DNA from: Psychrobacter sp. BI730
GTDB lineage: Bacteria; Pseudomonadota; Gammaproteobacteria; Pseudomonadales; Moraxellaceae
Assembly (NCBI RefSeq): GCF_013414195.1
Contig: NZ_JAATTV010000011.1
Coordinates: forward strand, 49,234-113,233
DNA: 64,000 bases
Direction of reading: 5' to 3'
Shown: piece by piece, positions 36,820 to 46,540 of the stretch
Position numbering within the stretch: the first letter of the stretch is position 1
Layout of the letters: each line of letters opens with the position of its first letter
The notes under the pieces: model-generated
Database searches by the model: none
What the model was told of the DNA's origin: nothing
What the model saw: only the letters and a program-made list of their open reading frames with translations
Translations under genes and position numbers: made by a program

Positions 36820-37569
36820 CTACCAAGGTATGAGCTCTCCCGCCCAATCGACAAAGCTGCCTGATTGAGCAACTGTCATACCTGATAGCACATCTAATAA
36901 GCACTCCGCGCTATACGCTGGTGAGAACAGATGTCCTTCAGCGACATTGCCTTGGAACGGTGCGGAGAGTTGGGTGTCAACAGTGCCTGGTTGCATGACA
37001 ACCACGCAGACGTCTTTTAGTGACCTACCCCATTCGATACTTAGATTTTTCATGCCCATATTAAGCGCCGCCTTACTCATTCTATAGCTATACCAACCGC
37101 CAAGCTGATTGTCAGTAATACTGCCAACACGGGCTGATATGGTCGCAAAAATCGCTGGATTCTCAGCGCTGCGTTTAGCTTTGGCGAATAATGGCTTAAT
37201 GTGCTTGGCGATGAGCAATCCTGCTAGCGCATTGATTTGCATATTTTGCAAAAAAAACTCGGTATCCATTTGTCGCAGCGCTTTCTCTGGCTGCGCGGTA
37301 TCTGTATGCAATAACCCCACGCAGTTAATGACCCAATCTATATGACCGACTGTCTGCTTGATGGTATCAGCCGCTTTTTCGATGCTGTCCTCATCGCAGA
37401 TATCCATCGGTAGCCAGTGCAGATTTTCTGTTTCAACATTCGGTTCAGTGCGATGATAAGTGGCAAATATTTGTACACTATGGCTGTGATTAGCTTGCAC
37501 CAGCTGTTGGACAATAGCTTGACCAATACCGCCTGTACCACCGATAATCAGGTAAATTTTGTCATTCAT
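36820..37569 (-). CDS. Short-chain dehydrogenase/reductase (CsgA-like)
   Basis: 249-aa Rossmann-fold oxidoreductase. Cofactor loop IIGGTGGIGQAIV at residues 8-20 (TGGIG at 12-16), the NCVG element at 82-85, a catalytic Ser in the SARVGS stretch and the YxxxK pair Tyr162/Lys166 in WYSYRMSKAALN. The central SARVGSITDNQLGGWYSYR stretch matches the C-factor (CsgA-like) SDR branch. The substrate cannot be told. It is convergent with prpD and stands alone. Confidence 0.88.
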   Translation of the reverse strand: MNDKIYLIIGGTGGIGQAIVQQLVQANHSHSVQIFATYHRTEPNVETENLHWLPMDICDEDSIEKAADTIKQTVGHIDWVINCVGLLHTDTAQPEKALRQMDTEFFLQNMQINALAGLLIAKHIKPLFAKAKRSAENPAIFATISARVGSITDNQLGGWYSYRMSKAALNMGMKNLSIEWGRSLKDVCVVVMQPGTVDTQLSAPFQGNVAEGHLFSPAYSAECLLDVLSGMTVAQSGSFVDWAGELIPW

Positions 37570-37727
37570 GTGATACTTTTCCTTGTTTATAAGTCTTTAT
37601 TTATTTTGGCTGATTTTATGAGGGTTTGCTATAGTCAATATACGCTACAATAATTGCTAGCGATTAAACCGACGTTTTGTTGTATCTTATTTTTATATTG
37701 ATGTTTTTATACGGATATCAGCGCCTT

Positions 37728-39128
37728 ATGCTATCACCTCAAGACCAATTGACCGAACTAGTACGTGCCTTAGAGCGCGATCAGCATGTATTTGCTACTG
37801 ACCCGTTACTTATCACTGAAAAGCTACAGGGTAAGGATGGCACACCTATCCAAAAACTGCACAGACGTGCATCCCGTATCGATAGCAATGGGGCGCTCGC
37901 TCGGGTGCTTGGTAAAATTGATGGTCGTATAAAAGGCATTATGATTGTCATGAGTGTGGTGTGGTGCCTCTCAGGATTTTTGGGATTATTTACCCTCTTG
38001 CAGTCCAACGTCGTGAATTTCTTTTATGTACTGGTCTGCTTGCTTGGGTTCCACACTATCATGCTTGGTGGTTGGCTGGTCATGACACTCATCAATCGAG
38101 ACCAACAAGCACCCAGTTGGTTTGCCAGCTTTGTCAGTCCAAGCTACCTTATACGCGGTAAAGACGATGTGACCAAAGCGGCTGTCGATCTGTATGAACG
38201 CCAGTTGCAGCACAGCGGTATGCGTTGGTATTTGGGGCGGTTTAGCCATCAGTTGTGGCTTGCGACATTGACCGGTATGCTGCTTGCAATTATATTTTTG
38301 CTGATTGTACGTCAGTATAGCTTTAGCTGGGAGTCAACATTACTCTCTGATCAGGCGCTGGTGAGCTTGACTCAAGTATTAGGCTGGCTACCTAGTATGG
38401 TGGGATTTGGTGTGCCAGACAGCACAGCGATCGCACAGAGCAGGCTTGTCACCGAAGCGATGCCGCTGTCTGTTGCAAGGCAATGGGCAAGGTTACTAGT
38501 TGGTAGCTTGCTAATGTACGGCATTGTACCGCGCGCGATAGCATGGGCGTTCTGTGCATTGATGTTCCGCCGCAAAAAAATGCGTTTGGATATCAAACAG
38601 CCCTATTATCAAAAAATCCTAAACTTTTGGCAGCGGCACGTGGTGGATGCTGATGACTTTACTGAGGCACCAGCCCCTATCGCTCCAAAAGCGACGGTCA
38701 GTGCGGGCAAGAAGTTAGTTGCGCTGCTTGAATACCCTGCAAATCAGGACAAATGGTGGCAGTCAGGGCTTGATAGCAGCAACCATGGTTTTGAACACTC
38801 AAGCGAAGTTGAGAATTTTGGTATCGTTGATGATCGTGATGATATGACACGGCTTAAAAACTATCTAGATGCGCATCCGGTGCAAGTCTTGCTTGGCATC
38901 CATAGCAATGCACTGCCCGACCGCGGTACGCTACGCAAACTCGATCAAATCGCTGCTCATGCAAAAGATGGGCTTATCGTACAACTGCTTAGCGATACCA
39001 ACTCTGCTGCTGACTTAACTGACGCACGTACCGATGATGAGCCGTCAGACAAACAAACGGTTCGCTATCAACAATGGCAAACAGCGCTCTCTGCACGAAA
39101 AATTGGATTGGTTGATATAGATACTTAA
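37728..39128 (+). CDS. DUF2868-family membrane protein
   Basis: About 466 aa. The N-terminus is soluble (LTELVRALERDQHVFATDPL), followed by membrane segments at roughly residues 80-135 and 190-300, and a soluble C-terminal domain of about 150 residues ending with the family-type block LPDRGTLRKLDQIAAHAKDG. The start is uncertain: TTG 37677 or ATG 37701 would add a short hydrophobic lead; I chose the ATG at 37728, which begins where family members begin. DUF2868 genes usually neighbour DUF3482 GTPase genes; here that partner lies at 40555 with a sterol desaturase between them. Confidence 0.75.
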   Translation: MLSPQDQLTELVRALERDQHVFATDPLLITEKLQGKDGTPIQKLHRRASRIDSNGALARVLGKIDGRIKGIMIVMSVVWCLSGFLGLFTLLQSNVVNFFYVLVCLLGFHTIMLGGWLVMTLINRDQQAPSWFASFVSPSYLIRGKDDVTKAAVDLYERQLQHSGMRWYLGRFSHQLWLATLTGMLLAIIFLLIVRQYSFSWESTLLSDQALVSLTQVLGWLPSMVGFGVPDSTAIAQSRLVTEAMPLSVARQWARLLVGSLLMYGIVPRAIAWAFCALMFRRKKMRLDIKQPYYQKILNFWQRHVVDADDFTEAPAPIAPKATVSAGKKLVALLEYPANQDKWWQSGLDSSNHGFEHSSEVENFGIVDDRDDMTRLKNYLDAHPVQVLLGIHSNALPDRGTLRKLDQIAAHAKDGLIVQLLSDTNSAADLTDARTDDEPSDKQTVRYQQWQTALSARKIGLVDIDT

Positions 39129-39342
39129 TACATTCTAATTTTTAATCTATTACTTTTAATCTGTTGTTCATATATGAACTTATCATTATGACTGGTATGA
39201 TATACAATAAATAAATATTATAGGTCTATAACCTCAGACAGGCTTAAAGACTTATTGATATAACAGTAGTTAGAATACATTTTGATAGCTGTGACGTCAT
39301 ATCAAGATGACAAGGATGTTTTATAGTGGCTAGGAGCCCAAG

Positions 39343-40314
39343 ATGGCAGCAGACAATTCCCTTATGGCCCTAGGTCAGTATGGTCAACTATTGGATGGTT
39401 ACCGAGAGGCGTTAAACCAAAGTATCTTAACGGCTGCGCCAGAGTCGTGGCAGCCACTGCTGGCGAGCATTCTGCCCGCGTATTGGCAAGAGTGGCTGCT
39501 TCCGCTGGCTGGCGGTCCATTTTTCTTGTTATTTTTGGCAGAATGGCTATATCAGTCCAAGCGCGGCAATAGTAAAAGCTTTAGTTGGCGTCGTGCGATG
39601 ACCAATTTTAGCTTGGGTGGCTCTTATCTAGGGTTTGAATTGATTGCCCAAGCGCTTATCGTCATACCTATCTGCTTATGGTTATATCAATATCGCCTAT
39701 TTACTATTGAGGTGACATGGCTTACCGCCATCCCTATATTCGTCGCGGTTGAGTTTAGCTATTACTGGTTCCATCGTGCGTCACACCGTATGAATTGGTT
39801 TTGGTCAGCGCATGTCGTGCATCATTCAGATGACCATATGAATTTGTCCACTGCCATGCGTCAAAGCCTTTTGTACTCAGTGACGGGTTGGTGGTTATTC
39901 TTTGTCCCACTGATGATGTTGGGCGTGCATCCTGTCTGGGTATTCTTTTTTTATGCCTTAGATTTGATTTATCAGTTCTTTATCCATACCGAAACTGTCG
40001 GAAAATTTCCAAAATGGGTTGAGTATGTTTTTGATACCCCATCCAATCACCGTGCCCATCATGGCACCAACGACGAATATATTGACCAAAATTACGGCGG
40101 TGTTCTCATTATTTTTGATCGCTGGTTTGGTACTTATGTAGAAGAAGATACTATCAACAACCCAGTTAAATACGGTGCCGTTGGTGAAACCAGTCACGAC
40201 AATATCATCAGCCTGATATTTGGCGTCTTTTACCGTATGTGGCAGCGGTTTTTTCGTGCCAAAGGTGTTAAGAAAAAGCTCAAGGTACTACTGCGTCCAC
40301 CTAGTGCTGTCTAA
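39343..40314 (+). CDS. Sterol desaturase / fatty-acid hydroxylase family protein
   Basis: 323-aa membrane-bound di-iron oxygenase. Four to five membrane spans surround the histidine clusters HRASH (144-148), HVVHHSDDH (157-165) and HRAHH (236-240), with His215 between them; these would ligate two irons facing the cytoplasm. Such enzymes hydroxylate or desaturate lipids, carotenoids or sterols. The substrate is not evident, and no lipid-pathway genes are adjacent. A TAGGAGCC site precedes the ATG. Confidence 0.9.
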   Translation: MAADNSLMALGQYGQLLDGYREALNQSILTAAPESWQPLLASILPAYWQEWLLPLAGGPFFLLFLAEWLYQSKRGNSKSFSWRRAMTNFSLGGSYLGFELIAQALIVIPICLWLYQYRLFTIEVTWLTAIPIFVAVEFSYYWFHRASHRMNWFWSAHVVHHSDDHMNLSTAMRQSLLYSVTGWWLFFVPLMMLGVHPVWVFFFYALDLIYQFFIHTETVGKFPKWVEYVFDTPSNHRAHHGTNDEYIDQNYGGVLIIFDRWFGTYVEEDTINNPVKYGAVGETSHDNIISLIFGVFYRMWQRFFRAKGVKKKLKVLLRPPSAV

Positions 40315-40554
40315 TATAGTCAATTCTCTATAAATTGGATACGGTGTCAGTCTCGCTTAGACTACTACTTGTAGTGCTTTCACTCGTCTTCCTTGTATTC
40401 AAAGTATATTGAACCGACTAGAGTATGATTATAAATGCGTAGATTACGATTTATGATATGGGCAATACGCATTCATAACCGATACCCAATCAGATTTGTT
40501 TTACAATAAATGGCTACTATGTATTTCGATCATCAATAAATATAAGACGTTACT

Positions 40555-42231
40555 ATGAATAATGACAATAAAAATAATCATGAAAATAATAAGCCTGCAG
40601 GTCTCTTTGCGGACAAAGCTTATGAGCCAACTTCTGATGTCTCAAATCATCCTTCAGACAACACATCAAAATACACAGTAGCTCAGTCAATAGCTACTCA
40701 GGATAATCAACCTGTATCAACCGAAGCATCAGCAACGACAGCACCAGTGTCAAGGGTAACAAAGAAAACCATCGCCAGTGGTGAACCGCTCAAATTGGCC
40801 GTTGTTGGTCATACCAATACGGGTAAAACCTCTATACTGCGCACGTTATTGCGAGACGTATATTTTGGTGAAGTCAAAAACGAAGCTGCGACCACGCGTC
40901 ACGTTGAGCAAGCACAGCTGACAGACAGTCGAACTGGTGAGGTGCTGGTAGCACTATACGATACGCCTGGTCTGGAAGATGCTTCAGGGCTTATGGACTG
41001 GCTAGAGGACAACACTGCCAGTCGCCGTGATGGTATTGAACGTCTGCAACAGTTTTTGGCGGCGGATGTCGCTCAAGGTTCAGACAGCTATGACTTGCCC
41101 TATGATTATAGTCAAGAAGCCAAAGTAATTCGTCAGCTGCTGACAAGTGATATGGCCATTTACGTGGTAGATGCTCGTGAGCCTGTATTGGGTAAATATA
41201 AAGACGAGCTATCGATTTTGTCTTGGGCTGCTATCCCCGTCATGCCTGTTTTTAATTTTACAGACAGCCAGAATGCTAATATCGACGACTGGCAAACGAT
41301 GCTGGCAAGACGCAATCTGCATATTTCAACGCGTTTCGATTCGGTCGCGTTTGAGTTTGAAGATGAGATGCGCCTATGGAAAAACCTAGCCACCATGCTC
41401 ACCCACTCTGAGATGCTTGAGCAGCTGATGCAACGTCGAACGGAAGACTGGGCTCAGCTGTATGATGAGGCCAATATCATCATCGCTGATTTTTTATTGA
41501 ATGTTGCTGCCTTTGTGCGCGAGATCAATGAAGATGACGACCCACTGCCTGTACTACAGCAAATGCAAGAAGCGGTCAGGCAAAGTGAGCGTGCGATGCA
41601 GCATAACTTACTTAACCTTTATAAGTTTTATGACAATGCCGTCGCAGCAACACCGCTTGAACTACAAGCCTATCAACAAGATCCTTTCGACCCTGAACTT
41701 CTCAAGAGCTACGGTATTCGTACCACTTCTGGTGCAGCAGCTGGTGCGCTTCTAGGATTAGGTATCGATGCAGCAGCCCTAGGTACGACCCTTGGATTGG
41801 GTGCCGCAATAGGTGGGATCGCAGGCGGGTTGCTATCGAATACCAGCAGTATTGCCGATAGGATTACTGGGGTAAAACGCTTATATATCGATCCTGCTAC
41901 GTTGACGCTATTAGCAACGCGAGCATTAGACTTACTTACTGCATTACGCCATCGTGGTCATGCTGCTACAGATGCCACTCAGTTATTATATAAAGGCGAA
42001 AACAGCAGTCTTGGAACGTCGCTAACTAACGACATTAACCATGAAGATGAAGACAATAATCCAATTACTGTATGGCCAACTCATAAATTACCAAGTGAGC
42101 TCAAAAAAGCGCGTGGTAAACCACAATGGTCGTCGCTTAGCAGCGGCAAGTCCGAACAAGCTCAGTTATTACGCACAGACATGGCATGGTCGCTGTCAGG
42201 TAAACTACAGTCGTATAAGCGTGAGTCATAA
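40555..42231 (+). CDS. GTP-binding protein with DUF3482 domain
   Basis: 558-aa TRAFAC-class GTPase. After a disordered Asn-rich leader of about 75 residues come the P-loop GHTNTGKT (85-92), a switch region RHVEQ, and DTPG (136-139). The expected NKxD base motif is not obvious; FNFTDSQN may take its place. The second half includes a glycine-rich hydrophobic stretch (AAAGALLGLGIDAAALGTTL and on, about 392-425) able to contact or insert into membrane. The family often pairs with DUF2868 proteins; function unknown. Convergent with the ArsA-like gene, 16 bp apart. Confidence 0.87.
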   Translation: MNNDNKNNHENNKPAGLFADKAYEPTSDVSNHPSDNTSKYTVAQSIATQDNQPVSTEASATTAPVSRVTKKTIASGEPLKLAVVGHTNTGKTSILRTLLRDVYFGEVKNEAATTRHVEQAQLTDSRTGEVLVALYDTPGLEDASGLMDWLEDNTASRRDGIERLQQFLAADVAQGSDSYDLPYDYSQEAKVIRQLLTSDMAIYVVDAREPVLGKYKDELSILSWAAIPVMPVFNFTDSQNANIDDWQTMLARRNLHISTRFDSVAFEFEDEMRLWKNLATMLTHSEMLEQLMQRRTEDWAQLYDEANIIIADFLLNVAAFVREINEDDDPLPVLQQMQEAVRQSERAMQHNLLNLYKFYDNAVAATPLELQAYQQDPFDPELLKSYGIRTTSGAAAGALLGLGIDAAALGTTLGLGAAIGGIAGGLLSNTSSIADRITGVKRLYIDPATLTLLATRALDLLTALRHRGHAATDATQLLYKGENSSLGTSLTNDINHEDEDNNPITVWPTHKLPSELKKARGKPQWSSLSSGKSEQAQLLRTDMAWSLSGKLQSYKRES

Positions 42232-42247
42232 ATTACTAGCTAACTAT

Positions 42248-43285
42248 CTATGCACCCTGTGCACTTAACAACGCACTCAATGCATCAGTACCACGTACAT
42301 CTGTCTGTTGCAGGTAAATCGGATACAGCGGGTACTTGGTAAAGCTTTGTTCGATATCCTGCAGCAAATGCTGCTGACGCTTAGCACGGCGTCGCCAAAA
42401 CTCATCCGACTGCGTTGTTGATATCAGCTGATTAATGACGATTGCTGCTGGCATGAGCTTACTGTCTTCTAATTGCTCGATAGCGCGCTTGGTCTCAGCC
42501 AATGGTAAGACGTCAGCAGTCATCACCAACACAATCGCTGTTTGTGTACGGTCATGTAGTAGCAACCCTGCTTGGCGGAACAATTGCTTGCGCTTTTCTA
42601 ATACGGAGACAGCTTGCTCCCAGCGGTCTGATTTTTTGGCTGCAAACGGATTGGCCACGTCGTTCTTTTGCGTGCTCTGTTTTTGATTGTTTTTCTGATT
42701 GTGACTATCCAAGTGTGTCGCCACCGAACGTAGTTTGGCCTGTCGTCGCTGCTGTGCAAGCAGCCCATCCGTCCATGCTCCCATCATTTCTGGTAATACC
42801 AATAATCGCAAAGTATGACCTGTCGGTGCGGTATCAAAGATAATGTGTTCATACCCAGCATCTGCCGCTTCGACTAAATGATGACACATAGATTCGAGCA
42901 TCGCGGCTTCTTGGGCGCCAGGTGCCGACTTAGATAGCCTCAGATGCTCACGAATTTTTGGCATCATATCTGGGTTGGCATAAGCTTTAATCGTACGTTC
43001 GACTTGAGCAAAATGTTCATCGACAATCACGTCAGGATTTAACTCAATCGCATCTAGATAAGGTGATATTACCGTTGTCTCATTATTGAGTCGTACATTC
43101 AATACATCACCCAAACTATGTGCCGGATCGGTTGAGACAATTAAGGTTTTTTGTTGCTGGCTTGCATAATTGCTGGCTAGGGCTGCTGCAGTGGTGGTCT
43201 TCCCTACACCACCTTTGCCGCCGATAAATATAATCGGTTGTGTCTTTAACTGCTCTACCAATCCATGTAAAGGGTGTAATGCCAT
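42248..43285 (-). CDS. ArsA/Get3-like ATPase
   Basis: Single-domain 345-aa ATPase of the ArsA/Get3 group. The deviant Walker A GKGGVGKT spans 23-30 with the signature Lys24, followed by STDPAHSLGD (switch I) and DTAPTGHTLR at 151-160 (switch II). Arsenite-binding cysteines are absent: the whole protein has one Cys, in SMCHHL. A Get3-type CxxC is also missing. A role in arsenic efflux is therefore unlikely, and a membrane-protein-targeting or maturation role is more plausible. The preceding gene, 72 bp upstream on the same strand, encodes the small CC-tailed protein. Confidence 0.88.
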   Translation of the reverse strand: MALHPLHGLVEQLKTQPIIFIGGKGGVGKTTTAAALASNYASQQQKTLIVSTDPAHSLGDVLNVRLNNETTVISPYLDAIELNPDVIVDEHFAQVERTIKAYANPDMMPKIREHLRLSKSAPGAQEAAMLESMCHHLVEAADAGYEHIIFDTAPTGHTLRLLVLPEMMGAWTDGLLAQQRRQAKLRSVATHLDSHNQKNNQKQSTQKNDVANPFAAKKSDRWEQAVSVLEKRKQLFRQAGLLLHDRTQTAIVLVMTADVLPLAETKRAIEQLEDSKLMPAAIVINQLISTTQSDEFWRRRAKRQQHLLQDIEQSFTKYPLYPIYLQQTDVRGTDALSALLSAQGA

Positions 43286-43357
43286 ATTGTTATCTCGTAT
43301 TTTGTCTCATTATCTAATAAATGCTTGGCTACTGTTTATATAGTCAACCCACTACTG

Positions 43358-43669
43358 TTAGCAGCAGCCGACGTGGTCAAATGGACATCTATCCATCCCC
43401 ATACGTGTATGCCACTCATGAAAGTTCTCTAAAAATAGAGGTTGCAACTCTAATGTATAAAAGCTGGCGGGATTATCAATCCCCAAACTCTCAGCAAACA
43501 TAAGCAACATAAAAAAATCTTCTTCATCACGTGCCGCGCGTGCCATTGTCTGACGATAAGGCGCATGATAAAACTCATTTAATCCACTCTTAAACCGTTG
43601 CCACCATGGTTGAGTGTTCTCTAATGGTTGAACGTTTTCTATATCATTCGATGTGTTTTCATTTTCCAT
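43358..43669 (-). CDS. Small cory-CC-star-like protein ending in Cys-Cys
   Basis: 103 aa. After a disordered acidic start come WWQRFKSGLNEFYHAPYRQT, then ARAARDEEDFFMLLMFAESL, YTLELQPLF and FHEWHTRMGMDRCPFD, and the protein ends with GCC directly before the stop (Cys95, Cys102, Cys103). I recognise this as the pattern of the small family called cory-CC-star, named for its C-terminal Cys-Cys-stop. The biochemical role is unknown. The gene lies between cstA and the ArsA-like gene on the same strand; I recall ArsA-like ATPases as frequent neighbours of the family, which suggests a joint function. Confidence 0.8.
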   Translation of the reverse strand: MENENTSNDIENVQPLENTQPWWQRFKSGLNEFYHAPYRQTMARAARDEEDFFMLLMFAESLGIDNPASFYTLELQPLFLENFHEWHTRMGMDRCPFDHVGCC

Positions 43670-43721
43670 AATGTGCTCGTATTTTACTTAATTCTTATGA
43701 TCTATCATGCCTATATGATAC

Positions 43722-43754
43722 AAAAAACGCCAGCAATTGCTGCTAGCGTTTTTT
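43722..43754. terminator. Hairpin terminator between cstA and the CC-tailed gene
   Basis: AAAAAACGC and GCGTTTTTT are outer arms; CAGCA/TGCTA add four more pairs after one mismatch. A/T runs on both sides make it work in either direction. It would end the cstA transcript, so the small gene and the ArsA-like gene probably have their own promoter in 43670-43721. Confidence 0.8.
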
Positions 43755-43784
43755 ATTAAACAGACACTCAATATGGGTTAATGT

Positions 43785-45467
43785 TTAAACTTCACCGCTT
43801 TTACCTTTATGTAGTGACCACTCTTTTCGTAGTACAGACAAACTCTCAAACGTCACCAAAATGGTCGCGATTAAGATAATAATATCCATAATAATAAGTA
43901 GCCAATTACCATCAGTAAAGAAGGTTTTGAGCTGAATCAATAGTGCAAAAACAGTCATAACCAACAAGAACGACAATGGTGCTAAGGTGTACCAAACTGG
44001 CTTACCCTTACGTAACAAGATAATGGTAACGATCATCAAGGTTAAGGCAGCCATTAACTGGTTGGTTGTACCAAATAGCGGCCAAATGATCATACCGCCC
44101 GCGCCATCGATACCACCAGCACCGAACGCTAATAACAAACAGCTTCCGACAGCAAGTAACGTTGCAACGACACTCTTATTGAGTACGGGCAAATTATAAA
44201 ATTCACCAAATTCTTGGAAGATATAACGTTGTAAACGTACGCCAGTATCCATCGTCGTACCAGCAAACAATGCAGCCATTACTGTAAGCATGGTCTGTGA
44301 TAGCACCATATCGATACCAACGCCTGCATTCAAGATGGTCGCACCGCCGTCAATGAAAGCACCGATAGAGCCATCACCGAACTTTTGGTAGACCGCTTGC
44401 CAGTCACCAAGAGTTGCAAAACCTGCGGTTGCTGCAAGGATTGCCCCAAGCGCTAGCATACCCTCGCCCAATGCACCAAAGTAACCAACGAAACGAACGT
44501 CTTCTTCTTTATCAATTTGCTTAGAAGTAGTCCCTGTGGCGACCAAACCATGGAATCCTGATATGGCACCACAAGCAATTGTCACAAACAACAATGGCAG
44601 CAGTGATGGTGTATCGGCTGGTAATGCAGTGTTAACGGCTGGCGCGACAATATTAGGCGTGCCAATAAAAATAGCAGCATACAATAAAATCAAACCGACA
44701 AATAACTGTAAGCCATTAATATAATCACGAGGTTGAAGCAGCATCCATACGGGCAACAACGACGCAATCGCCGCATAGGCGAACAAGATCAAGATCCATA
44801 CTGCGTTATCAGGTAAACCCATCACGGTTTCAGGTAACACAATCGGGAACATAGGGCCAAGATAAATAAGCCCGTACAAGGCCGTTACCCCGATAATGGA
44901 CACCCAGACCAGATTCATATTGTAGCGATAGATACATTGCCCGATGATAAAGGCAACCACTAAGGCACCCCAAACTGGCAATACCGCAGATGGCGTCTTA
45001 ATCATCATATTGGCAATAGCTACGCCAAATACAGCATTGACCATCAGTAGTAATAAGAAAATGACAACCATCATCAAGCTGCGGACACGTGTGCCCATGA
45101 CAGTACCAGCGATAGAACCAATCGACTGCCCTCTATTACGCATACTTGCCCAAATAGCAGACATATCATGTACGCCAGCCATAAAGATAGTACCTACCAC
45201 TACCCAAATAATGGCAGGCACCCAGCCCCAAATAACTGCAATGGCAGGACCGATAATTGGTGCAGCCCCTGCCACTGACGTAAAGTGATGCCCCCACAAT
45301 ACATACTTATTGGTAGGAACATAATCGATCCCATCTTTCATCGTATGTGCGGGTGTAGGACGGCTGTTGTCCAATGCTAAAATTTTGGTGGCGATAAATT
45401 TTGAATAAAATACGTAGCCGCAGAGCATAGCGGCAACGGCGAATAGTAGTACAATAGCACTATTCAT
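43785..45467 (-). CDS. cstA: Carbon starvation protein CstA (peptide/pyruvate transporter family)
   Basis: Inner-membrane transporter of 560 aa with about 16 to 18 hydrophobic segments. Start at ATG 45467 behind GGGAGAG; nine further residues upstream are possible but not family-like. Typical blocks: ALDNSRPTPAHTMKDGIDYV, WGHHFTSVAGAAPIIGPAIA, MSAIWASMRNRGQSIGSIAG and FATLGDWQAVYQKFGDG. CstA relatives take up pyruvate (BtsT) or peptides under carbon limitation. The shorter size and the HHFTSVAGAAPI block fit the CstA family, but the substrate here is open. Confidence 0.92.
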   Translation of the reverse strand: MNSAIVLLFAVAAMLCGYVFYSKFIATKILALDNSRPTPAHTMKDGIDYVPTNKYVLWGHHFTSVAGAAPIIGPAIAVIWGWVPAIIWVVVGTIFMAGVHDMSAIWASMRNRGQSIGSIAGTVMGTRVRSLMMVVIFLLLLMVNAVFGVAIANMMIKTPSAVLPVWGALVVAFIIGQCIYRYNMNLVWVSIIGVTALYGLIYLGPMFPIVLPETVMGLPDNAVWILILFAYAAIASLLPVWMLLQPRDYINGLQLFVGLILLYAAIFIGTPNIVAPAVNTALPADTPSLLPLLFVTIACGAISGFHGLVATGTTSKQIDKEEDVRFVGYFGALGEGMLALGAILAATAGFATLGDWQAVYQKFGDGSIGAFIDGGATILNAGVGIDMVLSQTMLTVMAALFAGTTMDTGVRLQRYIFQEFGEFYNLPVLNKSVVATLLAVGSCLLLAFGAGGIDGAGGMIIWPLFGTTNQLMAALTLMIVTIILLRKGKPVWYTLAPLSFLLVMTVFALLIQLKTFFTDGNWLLIIMDIIILIATILVTFESLSVLRKEWSLHKGKSGEV

Positions 45468-45769
45468 CTCATCTCTCCCTAGACAAGTAGTCAATAGCCT
45501 TATAAGTTCAAGCTTTTTGAATTAAAATATGAAAAATATGCTAAATTAGTGTGCAATGAGTGACTCAGCTCATCTATCGTTTAGGTAAATTCTAGCAATT
45601 TGCAAAATTATTACCAATCAACAAAGTCATTTATCTTATAACTAGGGCATGTCACTAATCAGCATTTGGTGTGATGAGCCTGAGACTAAAACTTTGTTTG
45701 AATAATAACCGATTTGGTGATAAATGTAACGCAAGTAAGACATAAAAAACAACAAATAAAGGAAGTGCA
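45468..45769. other. Divergent intergenic region of cstA
   Basis: 302 bp without a gene. It contains a perfect 11-bp palindrome TGAGTGACTCA (45557-45567) that could be a regulator site for cstA. AT-rich stretches allow promoters in both directions. Confidence 0.45.
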
Positions 45770-46438
45770 ATGGCACATTATTTTGGATTCGTACCCTCAG
45801 ATAAACTAAAAGCTTTAATCAGTGAGGCCGAACAAGTCGTTGCTTCAAATGAGAATGTAGAGTACTACCCTTATCGCGATGCTCTTACGCATCAGACAGC
45901 GCGCGATCTTACTGATAATTTATTGGTTGGTTTGGTAGAGATTATTCCTAACCCTGAGCGCCAAGCCTCTATGCGTAAAATTGTTGGAACGATTGAACGC
46001 GCGACAGATACTTTGCTTAATATCTTACTAGGTAAAGAAAACAACAAAGACGTGTTACCAAGTTTTCATTTTCTAAGAGATCATGCAACCTTTATTGATA
46101 ATGAAGGCATTAAACGTGTTGGCTTTAAACTGTCAGAAAAAGATGCCAATACCATCACTGAAGGGTTTGCTGCTATCACGCCTGAACAGGTAGATAGAGC
46201 CAAATTTAAAACAGCACTCGAAACCATGAACGAAGAAACATTGACCCATTTTATCAGTCGTTATGCCGAGACATTAAAGCTAGGCATGATCAAACGTAAG
46301 TCAGTTCCAGTTGCCAAATCGGCAATTGATAAAGGCATGAGTATGGCACTTAATAAGCTATTACCTGACCTACCAAATGACTCATTGAATAGATTGGCCA
46401 ATTATTACCGTCCATTTATTATAGAAAAGCCAGAATAA
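45770..46438 (+). CDS. Conserved hypothetical protein, helical
   Basis: 222 aa, no signal peptide or membrane span; it appears almost entirely helical and charged (for example MAHYFGFVPSDKLKALISEA, NPERQASMRKIVGTIERATD, ETLTHFISRYAETLKLGMIK). I do not recognise a family. The ATG follows a good AAAGGAAGTG site and codon use is like that of the neighbours, so it is a real gene. It precedes the phosphoribosyltransferase by 102 bp in the same direction; a functional link is unproven. Confidence 0.7.
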   Translation: MAHYFGFVPSDKLKALISEAEQVVASNENVEYYPYRDALTHQTARDLTDNLLVGLVEIIPNPERQASMRKIVGTIERATDTLLNILLGKENNKDVLPSFHFLRDHATFIDNEGIKRVGFKLSEKDANTITEGFAAITPEQVDRAKFKTALETMNEETLTHFISRYAETLKLGMIKRKSVPVAKSAIDKGMSMALNKLLPDLPNDSLNRLANYYRPFIIEKPE

Positions 46439-46540
46439 CCCTAAAAGTTGGATTAATTTTGTCCCAAAAGTCATATGACGTTGGGCAAATTCACTAAAAT
46501 TTGCTAAAATAAGCGGCACTTTTTACCAAAGGCGCACCCG

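Noticed and set aside
42248..43285. Arsenite efflux ATPase ArsA
   Set aside because: Only one cysteine in the protein and no arsB, arsR or arsC nearby; called ArsA/Get3-like instead.
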